From: Deltaproteobacteria bacterium | GTDB lineage: Bacteria; Desulfobacterota; Binatia; Binatales; Binataceae | Assembly (NCBI GenBank): GCA_021831785.1 | Contig: JAKBMB010000016.1 | Location: 186,001 to 250,000, forward strand | Direction of reading: 5' to 3' | DNA: 64,000 bases | In this document: positions 8,870-18,053 of the stretch, piece by piece | Layout of the letters: the number at the start of each line of letters is the position of its first letter | Position numbering within the stretch: position 1 is the stretch's first letter | Translations under genes and position numbers: made by a program | Notes under the pieces: generated by a model | Database searches by the model: none | Seen by the model: only the letters and a program-made list of their open reading frames with translations | Told to the model about the DNA's origin: nothing

Positions 8870-10035
8870 CTTGCCATCTCCCCAGCAGGGGCGTCGGCGA
8901 CGGCCAGCAGACGCTCAAAGCCGCTCCGAGTGCAAAGGCGAAAAGCGGCGAAAAAGCCGAGTGTGATCAGCGCTTCGATCCATCCGAAGGGAATGTGCCG
9001 CGGTGAAAGTGACGGCGTGACCAGAACGTAAAGCTCGATCCAGACGCCTATCAGGCCAAGCAGGCATACCGTACCCAGGATGGCCGGCGTCTGCTTCGGC
9101 CGCTTTCCCATCAGGACGAAAAACGGCACCGCCCAGACTAAAACCAGCGTGCTCCAGCCCAGCACCGCCCAGGGCAGATGAGCGAAGCGCGGCGCGACAA
9201 AGAAGGTCTCTCGCGGCATATCCCCGTACCAGATCGGCAGGTACTGATCGTAGCCGAGGTAGACCCAGAAAACCGAGAACGCGAACACCAGCTTGCCCAG
9301 GTCATGCAGCACCTGCGGACTGGCAAACCGGCTGTCCGGCCTCACCCGCGAGCGCAGCCTCACCGCGGCAAAGCCCATCGCCGCCAGCCCCGCCCAGAAC
9401 ACGCTCGCAAGGTAGTAAACACCAAACAGTGTGCTGGACCAGCGCGGGGAAAGCGACATTATAAGGTCGAACGCAAGAATCGAGTAGACCACGAAGTAGG
9501 AAATCGCCAGGGTCGGCGCAAGCCGCCGGACGGCCTTCGGCGGCAACTCGATTTCGCCGGGCGACTCGACCCACTTGAGCGTCTCGTCCCGGCGCGAGGC
9601 GCGGAGAAACCACAGGCTTAAAAATGTCATCCACGCCAGCCCCACGCCGTCGCGGGCGAACATGAAAGGCGCGTTGAGCCACGGCTGAAGGCGCGGGACC
9701 GGGTGGCTGATCCATGGGAAAATCGTCTCGCGCCCAAAGTACAGCGCCCAGAATAGGATAAACCCGGGGAGCAAAAAGCCCCCGAACGCCTCGGCCAACC
9801 GATACGCCGGCGCCCCGCCCCATCGCCCTTGCGCCAAGTAGCAGGCGGCCGAGACGACGATCGCGCCCTGCGCCAAGCCCATCCAAAACAGCAGATTGAC
9901 CAGAAACGCCTCCCACGCCCGCGTCGATTCGCCAATGGTAATCGCCGCCAAGAACCCCAGGGCGCCGGCGGCAATTCCCGCGACCAACGCCGGAGAGATA
10001 GAAGAACGCGACTCAGAACCTTGCGCGGCGCTCAT
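8866..10035 (-). CDS. actF: Alternative complex III subunit ActF (NrfD-like quinol-binding membrane subunit)
   Basis: A 389-residue polytopic protein of about ten membrane helices, related to NrfD/PsrC and to ActC. Start at the ATG at 10035 (MSAAQGSESR), which overlaps the actE stop codon as ATGA. The open frame extends further upstream, but that part is out-of-frame reading of actE. Typical family segments are LLFWMGLAQGAIVVSAACYL, then GRETIFPWISHP and SLSPRHIPFGWIEALITLGF. Alternative complex III oxidises quinol and reduces the partner oxidase. ActC and ActF form the two membrane bundles. Order and overlaps place it between actE and ctaC. Confidence 0.9.
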   Translation of the reverse strand: MSAAQGSESRSSISPALVAGIAAGALGFLAAITIGESTRAWEAFLVNLLFWMGLAQGAIVVSAACYLAQGRWGGAPAYRLAEAFGGFLLPGFILFWALYFGRETIFPWISHPVPRLQPWLNAPFMFARDGVGLAWMTFLSLWFLRASRRDETLKWVESPGEIELPPKAVRRLAPTLAISYFVVYSILAFDLIMSLSPRWSSTLFGVYYLASVFWAGLAAMGFAAVRLRSRVRPDSRFASPQVLHDLGKLVFAFSVFWVYLGYDQYLPIWYGDMPRETFFVAPRFAHLPWAVLGWSTLVLVWAVPFFVLMGKRPKQTPAILGTVCLLGLIGVWIELYVLVTPSLSPRHIPFGWIEALITLGFFAAFRLCTRSGFERLLAVADAPAGEMAR

Positions 10036-10601
10036 TTTCCACTCACCTGACCCGCCGTCTTGCCGCCTGCCAAGTATCGAAGGAAAACCACTACCTGCCA
10101 CCTCTCTTTGGGCACCATCGCGTCCGCGTAAGACGGCATCACGATGCCGCCGTCGCGGATCGTTCCGTACATGTAACCGTCGGTCTGAAAACCTGCCGAA
10201 GTTATCAGGTTGGCGGGCGGAATCGTGAGCCAATAGGCCACCGGTCCATCGCCCTTGCCGGTCATGCCGTGGCACACCGCGCAGTACGTCGCGTAGAGGT
10301 CTTTGCCGTGAGCGATGTTGTCCTCGGTCGGCCCGAGGGGGTTGTGCAGGGACCTGGCGGCCACCACTCGGCTCATCGGCAGTTCGCCGTTCTTGGTCGG
10401 CAACGCATCAGGCGGCATCACGCGCGGCGCCTCCTGCAAGGGCTTGACCGATTCGGTGCGAAACATGTCGATGCTCCAGGGAAAGGCCATCGCGCGGCGC
10501 GAACCGCAAATCGCCAGAGCGCTGATCAGCGCCAAGGTTGTGCTGAAGACTTTCGTGCGCCGCGACGTGCGCGCGCCCCGGCCGAGGTCAGACGCTCTCA
10601 C
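10032..10601 (-). CDS. actE: Alternative complex III monoheme cytochrome c subunit ActE
   Basis: A 189-residue exported cytochrome c. The N-terminus holds a signal or anchor helix (STTLALISALAICGS). One heme-binding motif, CAVCHG, lies near residue 108 inside YATYCAVCHGMTGKGDGP, and a candidate axial Met sits in DGGIVMPSY. The GTG start at 10601 has a strong ribosome binding site (GAGGAGG). It overlaps actD by 14 bases upstream and actF by 4 bases downstream. ActE accepts electrons from the ActA/ActB side and passes them towards the oxidase. Confidence 0.9.
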   Translation of the reverse strand: MRASDLGRGARTSRRTKVFSTTLALISALAICGSRRAMAFPWSIDMFRTESVKPLQEAPRVMPPDALPTKNGELPMSRVVAARSLHNPLGPTEDNIAHGKDLYATYCAVCHGMTGKGDGPVAYWLTIPPANLITSAGFQTDGYMYGTIRDGGIVMPSYADAMVPKERWQVVVFLRYLAGGKTAGQVSGK

Positions 10602-11100
10602 GATGCACCTCCTCGGCGCCGCCTTCTTTGAGCATGGCCTCGGCGCGCTCCGCCTGCGCCGGCTCGCAGCTAACCACGATCCCGAAACGATCGCTAGCGA
10701 AACGCGGCGAGTAACTGGCGATCGGCTCGAATCGGGGAAACCGGTTATTGATGAGAAACCCGAGCACGCCCGATAAAGCGCCGAACAGAATCATCAGCTC
10801 GAAGGCAATGATCACGTACGGCGGGATCGAGGACAACGACTTGCCGCCGACGTGATGGGGATAGGTGTAGGAAGTGCCGACCGTGAGGGCGAACCCGGAG
10901 ATTACGCCGGTGATGCCGCCGCCCAACACCCACCAGCGCACCGGGCTTCGCTTGAGCTCCATTGCTTCGTTGATGCGCTCGCTCGGAAACGGCACGAACG
11001 CCTCGACCTTGCCCAGCTTCAGATGGCGCAGGCGCTCGATAACTTCGGCGCACTGCGCCTCGTCGGCAAAGCTGCCGACAATCCTGACCTGTTCGCTCAT
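10588..11100 (-). CDS. actD: Alternative complex III subunit ActD (DUF3341)
   Basis: A 170-residue protein of the DUF3341 family. It has a short soluble N-terminal domain (SFADEAQCAEVIERLR), then two membrane helices (WWVLGGGITGVISGFAL and PPYVIIAFELMILFGALSG) with the family motif region RFPRFEPI between them and the C-terminal soluble tail. It is a structural subunit of ACIII without redox centres. It overlaps actC by four bases and actE by fourteen, consistent with tight translational coupling. Confidence 0.9.
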   Translation of the reverse strand: MSEQVRIVGSFADEAQCAEVIERLRHLKLGKVEAFVPFPSERINEAMELKRSPVRWWVLGGGITGVISGFALTVGTSYTYPHHVGGKSLSSIPPYVIIAFELMILFGALSGVLGFLINNRFPRFEPIASYSPRFASDRFGIVVSCEPAQAERAEAMLKEGGAEEVHRESV

Positions 11101-12485
11101 GCGGCCTTTGCATCCTCCCGTTGAAGGGCCTTTTTATGCCAAGCGATGCCTTCCTTGATCTCCGTCATCGAAATGACCGGCAGATGGCGCGAGAACAACG
11201 TAAACCACATCAAGAACCATCCGAAACTGCCGAGGGTAATCAGGATCTCGGTTATGCTTGGCCTATAGAAGCCCCATTGCGACGGCATGAAGTTGGTCGT
11301 CAACGAACCGGCGATAATCACGAAGCGCTCAAGCCACATGCCGATGTTGACCCCGATCGAGATGATGAAAAGCGCGACCATGTTGGTCCGGATGCGCGGC
11401 GAAAACAAAAACAGCGGTCCGACGCAGTTGCAGGCCACCATGATCCAGGCCAGCGGGCCGTACGGACCGAAATAGCGCATGTAAAAGGTCGTCCGCTCGA
11501 AAACGTCGCCGCTGTACCAGGCCAAAAACGCTTCGACGATGTAGGCGTACGTGATAATCAGCGAGGTCAGCAGAATTACCTTGGCCAGATTGTCGAAATG
11601 CCACGGCGTCAGCAGCCGCTCGAGCTTAAGCCAGCGGCGCATCGGAATCAGCAGCGTGATGACCATCGCGACGCCCGAAAAAATCGCGCCCGCAACAAAA
11701 TACGGTGGAAAGATCGTCGAATGCCAGCCCGGGACTTGCGCCATCGCGAAGTCGAACGACACGACGCTGTGAACCGAGAGCACCAGCGGCGTGGCGAGCC
11801 CGGCCAACAACAAATACACCATAGAAAAGTGCCGCCACTGCTCCTCACTCCCCTGCCACCCGAGCGAGAAAACGGCGTAAAGCTTGCGCCGCCATCCGCT
11901 GCTGGCCTCGCGCGCCGCCGCGACGTCCGGCACCATGCCCATCAGCAGGAAGGTCGTGCTTACCGTCAAGTAAGTGCCCACCGCGAAGGTGTCCCAGACC
12001 AGCGGCGAGCGGAAGTCGGGCTGAAGCCAACGCTCGTTGGGATAGGGCAAAAGCCAGTAAAAGAACCACACGCGGCCCAGATGGATCAGCGGGAACAGGC
12101 CGGCCGTGATCACCGCGAACACCGTCATCGCCTCGGCGGCGCGATAAACCGCGGTTCTCCAGCGGGTTCGGAACAGATAGAGAATCGCCGAGATCAACGT
12201 GCCCGAGTGAGCGATACCGACCCAGAACACGAAGTCAGCGATGTAGATCGCCCACATCGACGGCATCGTCAAGCCGGTCACGCCTAGGCCGATATAGATT
12301 TGGCGAAGCCAGGTCGTTCCTCCGACCACCACCAGTGCGACAAGAAAAGCGAACCCATACCAATACTTGCGTCCGGGCGGCTGCAGCAGGCGCAGAACTT
12401 CGTGGTCGATGTCCCCGTAGGTTACGTCGGCAAATGCCTGCGCGCCGTCGGCCTTTGAATAAGCTGCTTCAGGGGCTTGCGCCAT
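11097..12485 (-). CDS. actC: Alternative complex III subunit ActC (NrfD/PsrC family quinol-binding subunit)
   Basis: A 462-residue polytopic protein with about ten membrane helices of the NrfD/PsrC family. It starts MAQAPEAAYSKADGAQ, with the early GDIDHEVLRLL segment typical of ActC. The body includes SGTLISAILYLFRTRWRT, MAQVPGWHSTIFPPYFVAGA and a C-terminal FSRHLPVISMTEIKE. ActC is thought to hold the main quinol site next to the Fe-S clusters of ActB. The start codon follows directly after the actB stop codon. Confidence 0.92.
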   Translation of the reverse strand: MAQAPEAAYSKADGAQAFADVTYGDIDHEVLRLLQPPGRKYWYGFAFLVALVVVGGTTWLRQIYIGLGVTGLTMPSMWAIYIADFVFWVGIAHSGTLISAILYLFRTRWRTAVYRAAEAMTVFAVITAGLFPLIHLGRVWFFYWLLPYPNERWLQPDFRSPLVWDTFAVGTYLTVSTTFLLMGMVPDVAAAREASSGWRRKLYAVFSLGWQGSEEQWRHFSMVYLLLAGLATPLVLSVHSVVSFDFAMAQVPGWHSTIFPPYFVAGAIFSGVAMVITLLIPMRRWLKLERLLTPWHFDNLAKVILLTSLIITYAYIVEAFLAWYSGDVFERTTFYMRYFGPYGPLAWIMVACNCVGPLFLFSPRIRTNMVALFIISIGVNIGMWLERFVIIAGSLTTNFMPSQWGFYRPSITEILITLGSFGWFLMWFTLFSRHLPVISMTEIKEGIAWHKKALQREDAKAA

Positions 12486-15404
12486 CTAAACCTCTCCATG
12501 TTCCCGATAAATGCCGCGCAAGTAAACGATTCCCGGCTGCGTGTTGAGATCCTCATCTAGCGCCCGGTAGTTGCGCAGCGCGTGGAGCTTGCGCCGGCTC
12601 ATCATCGCGCTCGTCGCTTGCTTCATGTCGCCGAAGGTTATCGCCCGGGCCGGACAGGCTTGCGCACACGCCGGCACGATCGTGCCGTCAACCAGCGGCT
12701 GTTGCCCGGTGAGAGCCTGCATCTCGGCGAAACGGATGCGCTGGATGCAAAAGGTGCACTTCTCCATTACACCCGCGCCTCTGACGCTGACGTCGGGATT
12801 GAGCTGTAGTTGCAAGGGGTGCGGCCATTCGGGCTTGTACCAGTTGAAGCGGCGGACCTTGTAGGGGCAGTTGTTCGAGCAGTAGCGCGTGCCCACGCAG
12901 CGATTATATACCTGGCCGTTGAGGCCCTCGTCCGTGCGATAGGCGGCGAAGACCGGACAGACCGGCTCGCATGGCGCATGCCCGCACTGCTGGCAAAGCA
13001 TCGGCATTTTCATCATCAACGGCGCCTCTGGCGTCTCGGGCCAGTAGCGCTCGATCCTAATCCACGACATGATCCGGCCCTCGGCCACCAGCTCCTTGCC
13101 GACCACCGGCACGTTATTTTCCGCGTAACAGGCGGCCACGCAGGCGCTGCATCCGGTGCACGCGTTGAGGTCGATCGTCATTCCCCATTCATGCTTCGGG
13201 TAGGTGTAGGGGTCATACATCTCGTAGGGCTCGGGATACGGTTCTGTTTCCTGGGGGACAACGCCGCGGCGCAGTTCGTCGAGGCTGAGCGCCTTCACAA
13301 CCGGCTGCTCGAGCATGCTCGGCGGGGCCAGCGGGCTGACCAACTTCACGCGCCTTTCGGTCGGACGCACCTCGACGGCGGCGACCAACCGGCCCGCCGG
13401 CAGCACTTGCCAAGGATTCGCGCCGCGGCCCGAGGCATAGCGGCCGTACGCCAGATGGCCCTGGCCGATGGGAATTGCAATGGCTTGCGGATGAAGCCGG
13501 GGCGAGAGGTGCGCAGCGACCGCCAGGCGTCCGTGCCGCGAGGCAATCTCGACCACCTGCCCTTGTTCGACGTTAAGCCGCCTGGCGGTATCGGGGTGAA
13601 TTTCAGCCCAGTTGTCCCATACGATTTGTGCCACGGGCTCGGGCACTTCCTGCAGCCAGGGTTTGTCGGCCCCGCGCCCGTCGTAGAGAAAGATGTGCGG
13701 GAAGCTCGCCAGGGCGAGCGATTCCTCTGCCGGCGCGTCGAGCTTGGGCGCCTCTCCAAGCGCATTGGGGCTGATCGTCACCGAGGCTGTTTTGGGTTCG
13801 GCAAAGATCCCGCCTTCGCTCAACGCCTTGGTCCAGAACTCGTCAAAGCTGGTGCTCGGCGCGACCCGGGTTTGAATTTCACGCCAGGCCGCCTTGAGTG
13901 CCTCCTGGGTGTCTTTCCAGGCCACGGGCGGCGGGCTCGCGCCGGCCAGAGCGACGGACTCGAGCAGTAAGTCGCCCAGCGCTAGGCTGTCGAAAACTCG
14001 CCGTGTGACCGGCTGTCTGAGCCGCGCCACGCCGGGCCGCGGCGCTACGTCATCCCAGCTCTCCAGCGGATGGTCAATCGGGAGCATCAGATGCGCGAAC
14101 TCGGCTGTCTCGTCGGGCACCCAGCCGGCCCATACCACGAGCTTCACCCGCCTCATCGCTTGCACGGTTGCCAGCTCCGGAGGCAGCGCGAAGACCGGGT
14201 TGACTCCGGCCACGACCAGCACGTCTACCGCGCCGTCGTGCATCGCCTTGATCGCAGCGGCGACCTCGCCGCGGCTGCTGGCCCGGGTCAAATCCGGCGC
14301 GTCGATGAACTTCATCGTGCCGCCAAGGTTGCCGGTGACCGCGTTGAGCAGCATCGCGGCGACCTGGCCTGTAAGGTCGTCCGCGGCCGCCAGCGCGACC
14401 GCGCCGCGCGCCTGGCCGAGCCGCTGGGCAATGCGCCGTATGGCAGCGGCCGGCACTCCGCTGTGCTTAGCTATCGCCTCGGGTTCGTAGCCGGTCGTGA
14501 ACTGGCGCAGTGCGGTCGCGTCAAGTCCGCTTGACGAACCCAAGGCGCCCGCGTCGACCACGGCGCGCAGCACCGCCATCGCGACCGCGCCCTCGGTGCC
14601 CGGACGCGCGGCGATCCACTCATCGGAGTTGGCGGCGGTCAGATTCATCCGCGGACCAACGTACAGCGCAAGGCCCATCGCAGTTTGAGCGCCGGTTGCG
14701 CGCGGCGCCCGGAAGGCGGCGAACTGGCGGGTGTATTCAACCGGAGAGAGGTAGGTTTCAAGGAAATCGGCGCCGAACGAGACGATCACCTCGGCCGCGT
14801 CAAGTTGGTATACCGGCCGATCCTGGCGGTTGAAGCAGCGCTGCGCAGCGTCGGTGAGGGCTTGATAGTTGATCGCCTCGAACGCGATGAGGCGCTGCGA
14901 ATTGTAGGCCCTAAGCCACGCCTCGGTGATTTTGCGCAACGTCGGCCCCTGCGGCTGACCGATATACAGTACCCGGTCTTTGCCCGCCGCGGCGGCGGCC
15001 TTCATCTGCGCATTGAATTCCCCGAGCGCAGTCTGCCAGCTCAACGGCGTGCTGCGCCCGTCGGCTTCGCGCCGGCGCGGCGCGGCCAGCCGATCGGGGT
15101 TGTAAAGCTCCTGCAACGCAGCCTGTCCGCGAGCGCAGAGCGCGCCGGCGCCGATCGGGTCGATCGGATTTCCTTCAAGCTTGGTCACCCGGCCTTCTCG
15201 CACGCGCGCCACGACGGCGCAGCCGGCCGGACACTCGGCGCAAGTGGTGGCGTAAAAACTCGGCAGCCCCGGGGTGACGTTCTCGTCGGGCACCACGTAG
15301 GGAACTAGATGGCGCGCGGCAGGATGACAGCCGGGGACCGTCGCTGCCGCTCCGGCGGCGGCGGCAAGTTTCAGAAACGAGCGGCGGGAAACTTCCTGAG
15401 CCAT
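12486..15404 (-). CDS. actB: Alternative complex III subunit ActB (molybdopterin-oxidoreductase-like plus Fe-S domain)
   Basis: A 972-residue periplasmic protein. It opens with a Tat signal (SRRSFLKLAAAAGAAATVPG). The first two thirds resemble a molybdopterin oxidoreductase (CAECPAGCAV near residue 55 and a long catalytic-like body), although ActB of known ACIII lacks the cofactor. The last third is a four-cluster ferredoxin domain: CTGCSACVAAC, CQQCGHAPCEPVCP, CVGTRYCSNNCPYKVRRFNW and CTFCIQR...CAQACPARA. I chose the ATG at 15404, which has GAGGA before it, over a TTG 24 bases upstream that has none. The gene sits between actA and actC. Electrons from quinol run along the clusters to the cytochromes. 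Confidence 0.94.
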   Translation of the reverse strand: MAQEVSRRSFLKLAAAAGAAATVPGCHPAARHLVPYVVPDENVTPGLPSFYATTCAECPAGCAVVARVREGRVTKLEGNPIDPIGAGALCARGQAALQELYNPDRLAAPRRREADGRSTPLSWQTALGEFNAQMKAAAAAGKDRVLYIGQPQGPTLRKITEAWLRAYNSQRLIAFEAINYQALTDAAQRCFNRQDRPVYQLDAAEVIVSFGADFLETYLSPVEYTRQFAAFRAPRATGAQTAMGLALYVGPRMNLTAANSDEWIAARPGTEGAVAMAVLRAVVDAGALGSSSGLDATALRQFTTGYEPEAIAKHSGVPAAAIRRIAQRLGQARGAVALAAADDLTGQVAAMLLNAVTGNLGGTMKFIDAPDLTRASSRGEVAAAIKAMHDGAVDVLVVAGVNPVFALPPELATVQAMRRVKLVVWAGWVPDETAEFAHLMLPIDHPLESWDDVAPRPGVARLRQPVTRRVFDSLALGDLLLESVALAGASPPPVAWKDTQEALKAAWREIQTRVAPSTSFDEFWTKALSEGGIFAEPKTASVTISPNALGEAPKLDAPAEESLALASFPHIFLYDGRGADKPWLQEVPEPVAQIVWDNWAEIHPDTARRLNVEQGQVVEIASRHGRLAVAAHLSPRLHPQAIAIPIGQGHLAYGRYASGRGANPWQVLPAGRLVAAVEVRPTERRVKLVSPLAPPSMLEQPVVKALSLDELRRGVVPQETEPYPEPYEMYDPYTYPKHEWGMTIDLNACTGCSACVAACYAENNVPVVGKELVAEGRIMSWIRIERYWPETPEAPLMMKMPMLCQQCGHAPCEPVCPVFAAYRTDEGLNGQVYNRCVGTRYCSNNCPYKVRRFNWYKPEWPHPLQLQLNPDVSVRGAGVMEKCTFCIQRIRFAEMQALTGQQPLVDGTIVPACAQACPARAITFGDMKQATSAMMSRRKLHALRNYRALDEDLNTQPGIVYLRGIYREHGEV

Positions 15405-15432
15405 GCGGTCCTCACGCCTGCGCTTCAATCGT

Positions 15433-15957
15433 CTAATAGTGACAGGTTACGCAGTCTATGCTCGCTCCCTTTTGGGAGTGGCAGTTCAAGCAAAACCCCA
15501 TGTCGATCGCGTACACGGGCACGACGCGGTCCATGGTCTCGACCGGTCCGTGGCAAGACTGGCACGCAATGCCCGCATGGATATGAGGGAAGTGAGCAAA
15601 GCGCACGAAGTCGGGCAGGGTGTAGACCCGGTTCCAACGGATCTCTAGCGCCGAGCGCTTGTGGTCGGTCCAAGGCCGCGTTATCGGCGCCAGCGCGCCC
15701 TTCTGCGCCAGCAACCCGTGGCATCCCACGCAGCGCTCAACCGGCGGCACGCCCGAGGTCAGCGAACGGCGCGCGTATTCGTGACAATACTGGCAGGGAA
15801 TTTGATGCAGCCCGGCATGAATGCGATGGCTGAAGGGAATCGGCTGGACTACATCGGAGCGCGCCAGCCACGGCTTTTGCGAGAGCGCCACGGTGGCCAG
15901 CGCGCCGAGAACCAAGACCACTGCTGCCGACAGTATGGCCCGCCGCATAGCTACCAC
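15433..15957 (-). CDS. actA: Alternative complex III pentaheme cytochrome c subunit ActA
   Basis: A 174-residue multiheme cytochrome with an N-terminal membrane anchor (ILSAAVVLVLGALATVAL). Five CxxCH motifs are visible: CQYCH, CVGCH, CQSCH, CLNCH and CVTCH, the last at the very C-terminus. Extra histidines (PFSHRIHAG, HFPHIHAG) suit bis-His heme ligation. This is the usual ActA heme count. The start is either the GTG at 15957 or the ATG at 15948; neither has a strong ribosome binding site. It is the first gene of the 12-kb respiratory operon, so the promoter should lie in the gap to its right. Confidence 0.93.
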   Translation of the reverse strand: MVAMRRAILSAAVVLVLGALATVALSQKPWLARSDVVQPIPFSHRIHAGLHQIPCQYCHEYARRSLTSGVPPVERCVGCHGLLAQKGALAPITRPWTDHKRSALEIRWNRVYTLPDFVRFAHFPHIHAGIACQSCHGPVETMDRVVPVYAIDMGFCLNCHSQKGASIDCVTCHY

Positions 15958-16877
15958 ACACCGCAGCGACGCTCAAAGCCCTGGGCCACAACATCGTCAG
16001 GTATAAAATCGTACACTGCGTCCCCCTTGATCCGCCGCGCCGGTCGCAAGACCTGCCTATGCGTCGTTAAATTGCAATCCGCCGACTTCTAAATATACCG
16101 ACTTGACGTGCCAGCCATGAATTCGATGTTTCTGGCTGCGATCCGTCCGCAAGGCTTGGTTGTTCGCCCGCCGCCCTACTGCTCTACGCTCGCGCTCTCC
16201 CTAACTCTAGTCGAAGGCGGAACGCCTCAAACCGAACGTCAGAAGCGCCCGCTTTCTGCACAGCCTCCGCGCGGCAAGCTTCGGCACCGACACTAGCTGA
16301 AAGAGATACCGACTCGCTGCCGAGCCCGAAGCGTACGCCCGAGCGCTAAATATAGATCGTCAGATTTTCATAGCCAATGTGACGAGGCAACAGCCCAAAA
16401 CACATTTTTACGTCGTTACAGAGAACGCGGCGCTGCTTGCACTGGCCCGCCTTTGCTGGTTGACGGCGGCGTGAAGCCGAATCCGGAAGTTGTCGCGCAT
16501 CGTTGCAAGTTCGACTAACTAACGTAAGACGGCCCGCTGACACGTATTTTTGCCAGGCTCGCAGGGCCCTACGTCCGCCGCGTTCGATGAACCGCGCGGA
16601 GTTGTCCCTGAGCTACAGCCCGCCATAATGTAAACTTTGCTTTAATGAACCTTAAATGAACCTTAAGAATTATTCGCGCCAAGCCCGGTCATCCACGGCT
16701 AACACGGCCGTCTCCGTTGCCCCTCGCAGCGGCGTTGGCCGCCGGTTCTCGGCGACAAGCCACATTCATCAGAGAAAAGAGCCCATAATTCTCGCGAAGT
16801 TTTCATCGCACGCGAAAGTATGTTATTAAAGCGAGCTAGTTACAATCGTGGATCGCCCTACCGGGCCTACTTAGCAC
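15958..16877. other. Long divergent intergenic region between actA and dapL
   Basis: About 920 bases with no supported gene. It must hold the promoter of the leftward ACIII-caa3 operon and of the rightward dapL operon. AT-rich patches occur near 16002-16010, 16360-16410 and 16625-16680, the last with a tandem repeat listed separately. Short frames on both strands lack ribosome binding sites and family motifs. Confidence 0.5.
16644..16665. promoter_or_regulatory. Two exact 11-base tandem repeats, possible response-regulator site
   Basis: AATGAACCTTA occurs twice head to tail (16644-16654 and 16655-16665) in an AT-rich patch. An 11-base period is one helical turn, the geometry of OmpR/PhoB-type direct-repeat operators. 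It lies about 210 bases upstream of dapL and far from actA. The binding protein is unknown. Confidence 0.3.
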
Positions 16878-18044
16878 GTGCAAATCTTACCTGCCTCGCG
16901 AATTCGGAACCTTGCGCCATATCTTTTCGCCGACATTGACCGCATCAAGCGCGAAGTTGAGGCAAAGGGCGTCGATGTCATCAGCATGGGCATCGGCGAC
17001 CCTGACCTGCCCACACCCGGCTTTATCGTGGAGAGCCTTAAGCAAGCGGCTGATAATCCTAAAAACTATCGCTATCCCGACTACCAAGGCCTGGCCCGTT
17101 TCAGGGCGGCGGTCGCGGGATGGTATCGGCGCCGGTTTGGTGTCAGTTTGGATTCCGAAACGGAGGTTTGCGCACTGATCGGCTCCAAGGAGGGAATCGC
17201 CAACTTCGCGCTGGCCGTGGTGGACCCCGACGATATCGTGCTGGTGCCCGATCCGGGCTACCCGGTATATCGGACCGGCTGTCTGTTTGCCGGCGGCCGG
17301 CCCTACGCCGTTCCGCTGACCAAGGCCACCGGGTTTCGTCCTGAGCTCGAGGCGATCCCCCAAAAAGTCGCTCGTCGCGCCAAGCTGCTGTGGCTCAACT
17401 ACCCGAACAACCCCACGGGGGCAACCGTCGAACCCGCGTTTTTCGTGCAAGCGGTGCGGTTCTGCCTTAAAAACGAGATCATACTCGCCCACGACGCGGC
17501 CTACTCGGAAATCAGCTACGACGGCTACCGCGCGCCGAGCGCGCTCGAAGTGGAAGGGGCGCGCGACTGTGCGGTCGAGTTTCACTCGCTGTCAAAAACC
17601 TTCTCGATGACCGGCTGGCGGCTTGGCTTCGCGGTCGGCAATGCGCAGCTCATCGGCGCGCTGGGAAAGACCAAGACCAACGTGGATTCGGGGGTTTTCC
17701 AGGCGATCCAGGAAGCGGGCATAACGGCGTTGGAAAGCAACGAGAGCGGGCTATACGAAAGCTGCGCGGTTTATCAGGAGCGGCGCGATTTGCTGGTCGG
17801 AGCGCTGCGTGGCCTCGGCCTGGATTGCGAGACGCCGCGGGCAACTTTCTATGTCTGGGCCGAGGTTCCCAAAGGCTACACCTCGGTCTCGTTGGCGGTG
17901 AAGTTTCTTAATGAGGCGGGTGTGGTGATCACGCCCGGCTCCGGGTACGGCAAATTCGGAGAGGGCTTCGTGCGCTTCTCATTCACGCTGGCCACCCCCC
18001 GTTTGCGGGAGGCGCTGCGCCGCGTGCAGGCGCTCAGGCTTTAA
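16878..18044 (+). CDS. dapL: LL-diaminopimelate aminotransferase-like PLP enzyme
   Basis: A 388-residue class I/II aminotransferase. Markers are IGDPDLPTP (residues about 38-46), NPKNYRYPDYQG, GSKEGIANFALAVVDP, the substrate-site LNYPNNPTGA (about 172-181), and the PLP lysine in SLSKTFSMTGWRLGF near residue 238. The pattern YPDYQG...GSKEGI...SKTFSMTGWR is typical of DapL, which converts tetrahydrodipicolinate directly to LL-diaminopimelate for lysine and peptidoglycan synthesis. A related alanine/aspartate aminotransferase cannot be excluded. The start is a GTG at 16878. It is followed after 9 bases by folK. Confidence 0.85.
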   Translation: MQILPASRIRNLAPYLFADIDRIKREVEAKGVDVISMGIGDPDLPTPGFIVESLKQAADNPKNYRYPDYQGLARFRAAVAGWYRRRFGVSLDSETEVCALIGSKEGIANFALAVVDPDDIVLVPDPGYPVYRTGCLFAGGRPYAVPLTKATGFRPELEAIPQKVARRAKLLWLNYPNNPTGATVEPAFFVQAVRFCLKNEIILAHDAAYSEISYDGYRAPSALEVEGARDCAVEFHSLSKTFSMTGWRLGFAVGNAQLIGALGKTKTNVDSGVFQAIQEAGITALESNESGLYESCAVYQERRDLLVGALRGLGLDCETPRATFYVWAEVPKGYTSVSLAVKFLNEAGVVITPGSGYGKFGEGFVRFSFTLATPRLREALRRVQALRL

Positions 18045-18053
18045 TCGGCAGGG

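Noticed and set aside
11121-12287. 388-codon plus-strand open frame
   Set aside because: It lies entirely antisense to actC and is full of Arg, Gln and His; a shadow frame.
12810-13970. 386-codon plus-strand open frame
   Set aside because: Antisense to actB; the composition is that of a shadow frame.
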